DNA of 22,932 nucleotides from JAHEJX01 sp041605955 (GTDB lineage: Bacteria; Actinomycetota; Acidimicrobiia; Spongiisociales; UBA5794): the NCBI GenBank assembly GCA_041605955.1, contig JBFIXI010000068.1, positions 1 to 22,932 on the forward strand, written 5' to 3'. The translations under genes and the position numbers were made by a program. Shown here in pieces: positions 22,377 through 22,932 of this stretch (its first letter is position 1; every line of letters begins with the position of its first letter). The notes beneath the pieces are model-generated. The model was not told where the DNA came from and did no database searches. It saw only the letters and a program-made list of their open reading frames with translations.

Positions 22377-22398
22377 CGACCGCGAGCGGCGGCGGTCG
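22377..22398 (+). terminator. Hairpin after the reductase/hydrolase operon
   Basis: CGACCGC (22377-22383) and GCGGTCG (22392-22398) form a perfect 7-bp stem 12 bases after the hydrolase stop, with a GC-rich loop and no U-tract. Confidence 0.45.
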
Positions 22399-22616
22399 AG
22401 ACATCGGCAGGGGAGCGCGGGATTGTCGGATGGCGCGCTGGCAATGGTGCGCTAGGTCACGCTCCACGCGCGTGATCTGGGCGGCCCACAGAATCGACTC
22501 GATGCGGTACTAGGGCGACGACCTGCCACTCGACAGTGAGCCTTGGGACTCTGGTCACGTCTGTTCCGGGGACGTTCGAATCTCGAGCCACGAGACCCCA
22601 TCACTAGCCTTGGTCT

Positions 22617-22931
22617 ATGGGCGATCCAGCTACTGCTTCCGATACGAAGCCCCGACCGGACGTGGTGACGGCCTTGAGACTGCTGACTGCGGTCTTGTCG
22701 ATCGTGGCAGTGCTCAAGGAACTGCGCCGGCCGCAGGAGGAACGAACCTGGCACGGTGCTCTCGGCGGGTTCGTGCCTTACGACTTACGTATGCCCACGC
22801 TCGAGAGAACCAAGAGCACGCTGTGGAACCCTGATGGCGCCATCGTCGTCAGCCGTGTGTTTGGCGTCGGGTGGAGCATCAACTTCGGAGCCATCGTCGC
22901 CAAGTTGCGCTTGGTGTGGAGTACCGACTGA
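22617..22931 (+). CDS. Small hypothetical protein (DUF5808-like tail)
   Basis: This 104-residue protein ends one base before the window edge and is complete. An N-terminal Asp/Pro/Thr-rich stretch precedes a mildly hydrophobic helix (VVTALRLLTAVLSIVAVLKEL, about 16-36). The second half reads GFVPYDLRMPTLERTKSTLW, then NPDGAIVVSRVFGVGWSINFG. The WNPDxxxxxxxxFGxGWxxNFG pattern recalls DUF5808 segments, but I cannot confirm this. The function is unknown. The start ATG at 22617 has no strong ribosome site. The 252 bases before it hold the operon hairpin and no gene I can support. Confidence 0.6.
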   Translation: MGDPATASDTKPRPDVVTALRLLTAVLSIVAVLKELRRPQEERTWHGALGGFVPYDLRMPTLERTKSTLWNPDGAIVVSRVFGVGWSINFGAIVAKLRLVWSTD

Positions 22932-22932
22932 G

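Noticed and set aside
22560..22610. tRNA T-arm-like GTTCGAATC
   Set aside because: Flanking bases do not form the 5-bp T-stem, and no acceptor or anticodon stem could be drawn.

Overview
The window is high-GC DNA with frequent GTG and TTG starts. Its gene families are typical of Actinomycetota: a DUF222/HNH endonuclease, a mycothiol-dependent maleylpyruvate isomerase-like enzyme, an ArfA-like BON/OmpA envelope protein, a DM13 protein and a trans-acting enoyl reductase-like protein. An Acidimicrobiia-type genome would fit, but nothing here proves the class. No rRNA, tRNA, CRISPR array, intact transposase or phage gene was found.

Layout. (1) 1-2664, minus: a two-gene envelope unit, a BON+OmpA protein followed 2 bases later by a membrane-anchored coiled-coil protein with a C-terminal helix-hairpin-helix, cut by the window edge. 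(2) 2925-5346, minus: an unrecognised 368-residue protein and a DUF222/HNH endonuclease. (3) 5550-6336, plus: a small unknown ORF, then an RRM RNA-binding protein with a long leader. (4) 6530-10725: a methylated-amine cluster. A BCCT transporter is translationally coupled to a betaine/choline-type binding lipoprotein (minus), and diverges from a GcvT/DmdA-like demethylase (plus). A perfect 11-bp inverted repeat lies between the two arms. (5) 10831-12501: a SRPBCC-like protein and a convergent fructosamine-kinase-like protein. (6) 12502-14948: a decayed HTH gene, a helically phased TTGAC array, hairpins, a maleylpyruvate isomerase-like enzyme, and a broken second copy of the GcvT/DmdA-like gene. 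(7) 14949-16870: an NfuA-like Fe-S protein divergent from an ATP-grasp ligase. (8) 16871-17753: a possible CAP-domain relic, then a second RRM gene whose leader resembles that of the first, and a strong terminator. (9) 17960-19728: a DM13 membrane protein, short relics and a flavodoxin-like protein. (10) 19919-22931: a VapC tail relic, a reductase/hydrolase operon and a small unknown protein.

How the genes work together. The clearest functional unit is region 4: uptake of betaine-like osmolytes plus folate-linked demethylation. The pairing of an ABC-type binding lipoprotein with a secondary BCCT carrier, with no ABC permease or ATPase beside it, is the most unusual gene arrangement. The two RRM paralogues (69 of 84 residues identical) share ordered sequence blocks across about 160 nt of 5' leader, which suggests a common cis-acting RNA element. 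The right half, about 12.6-20.1 kb, holds several gene relics and looks like a zone of repeated gene gain and decay.
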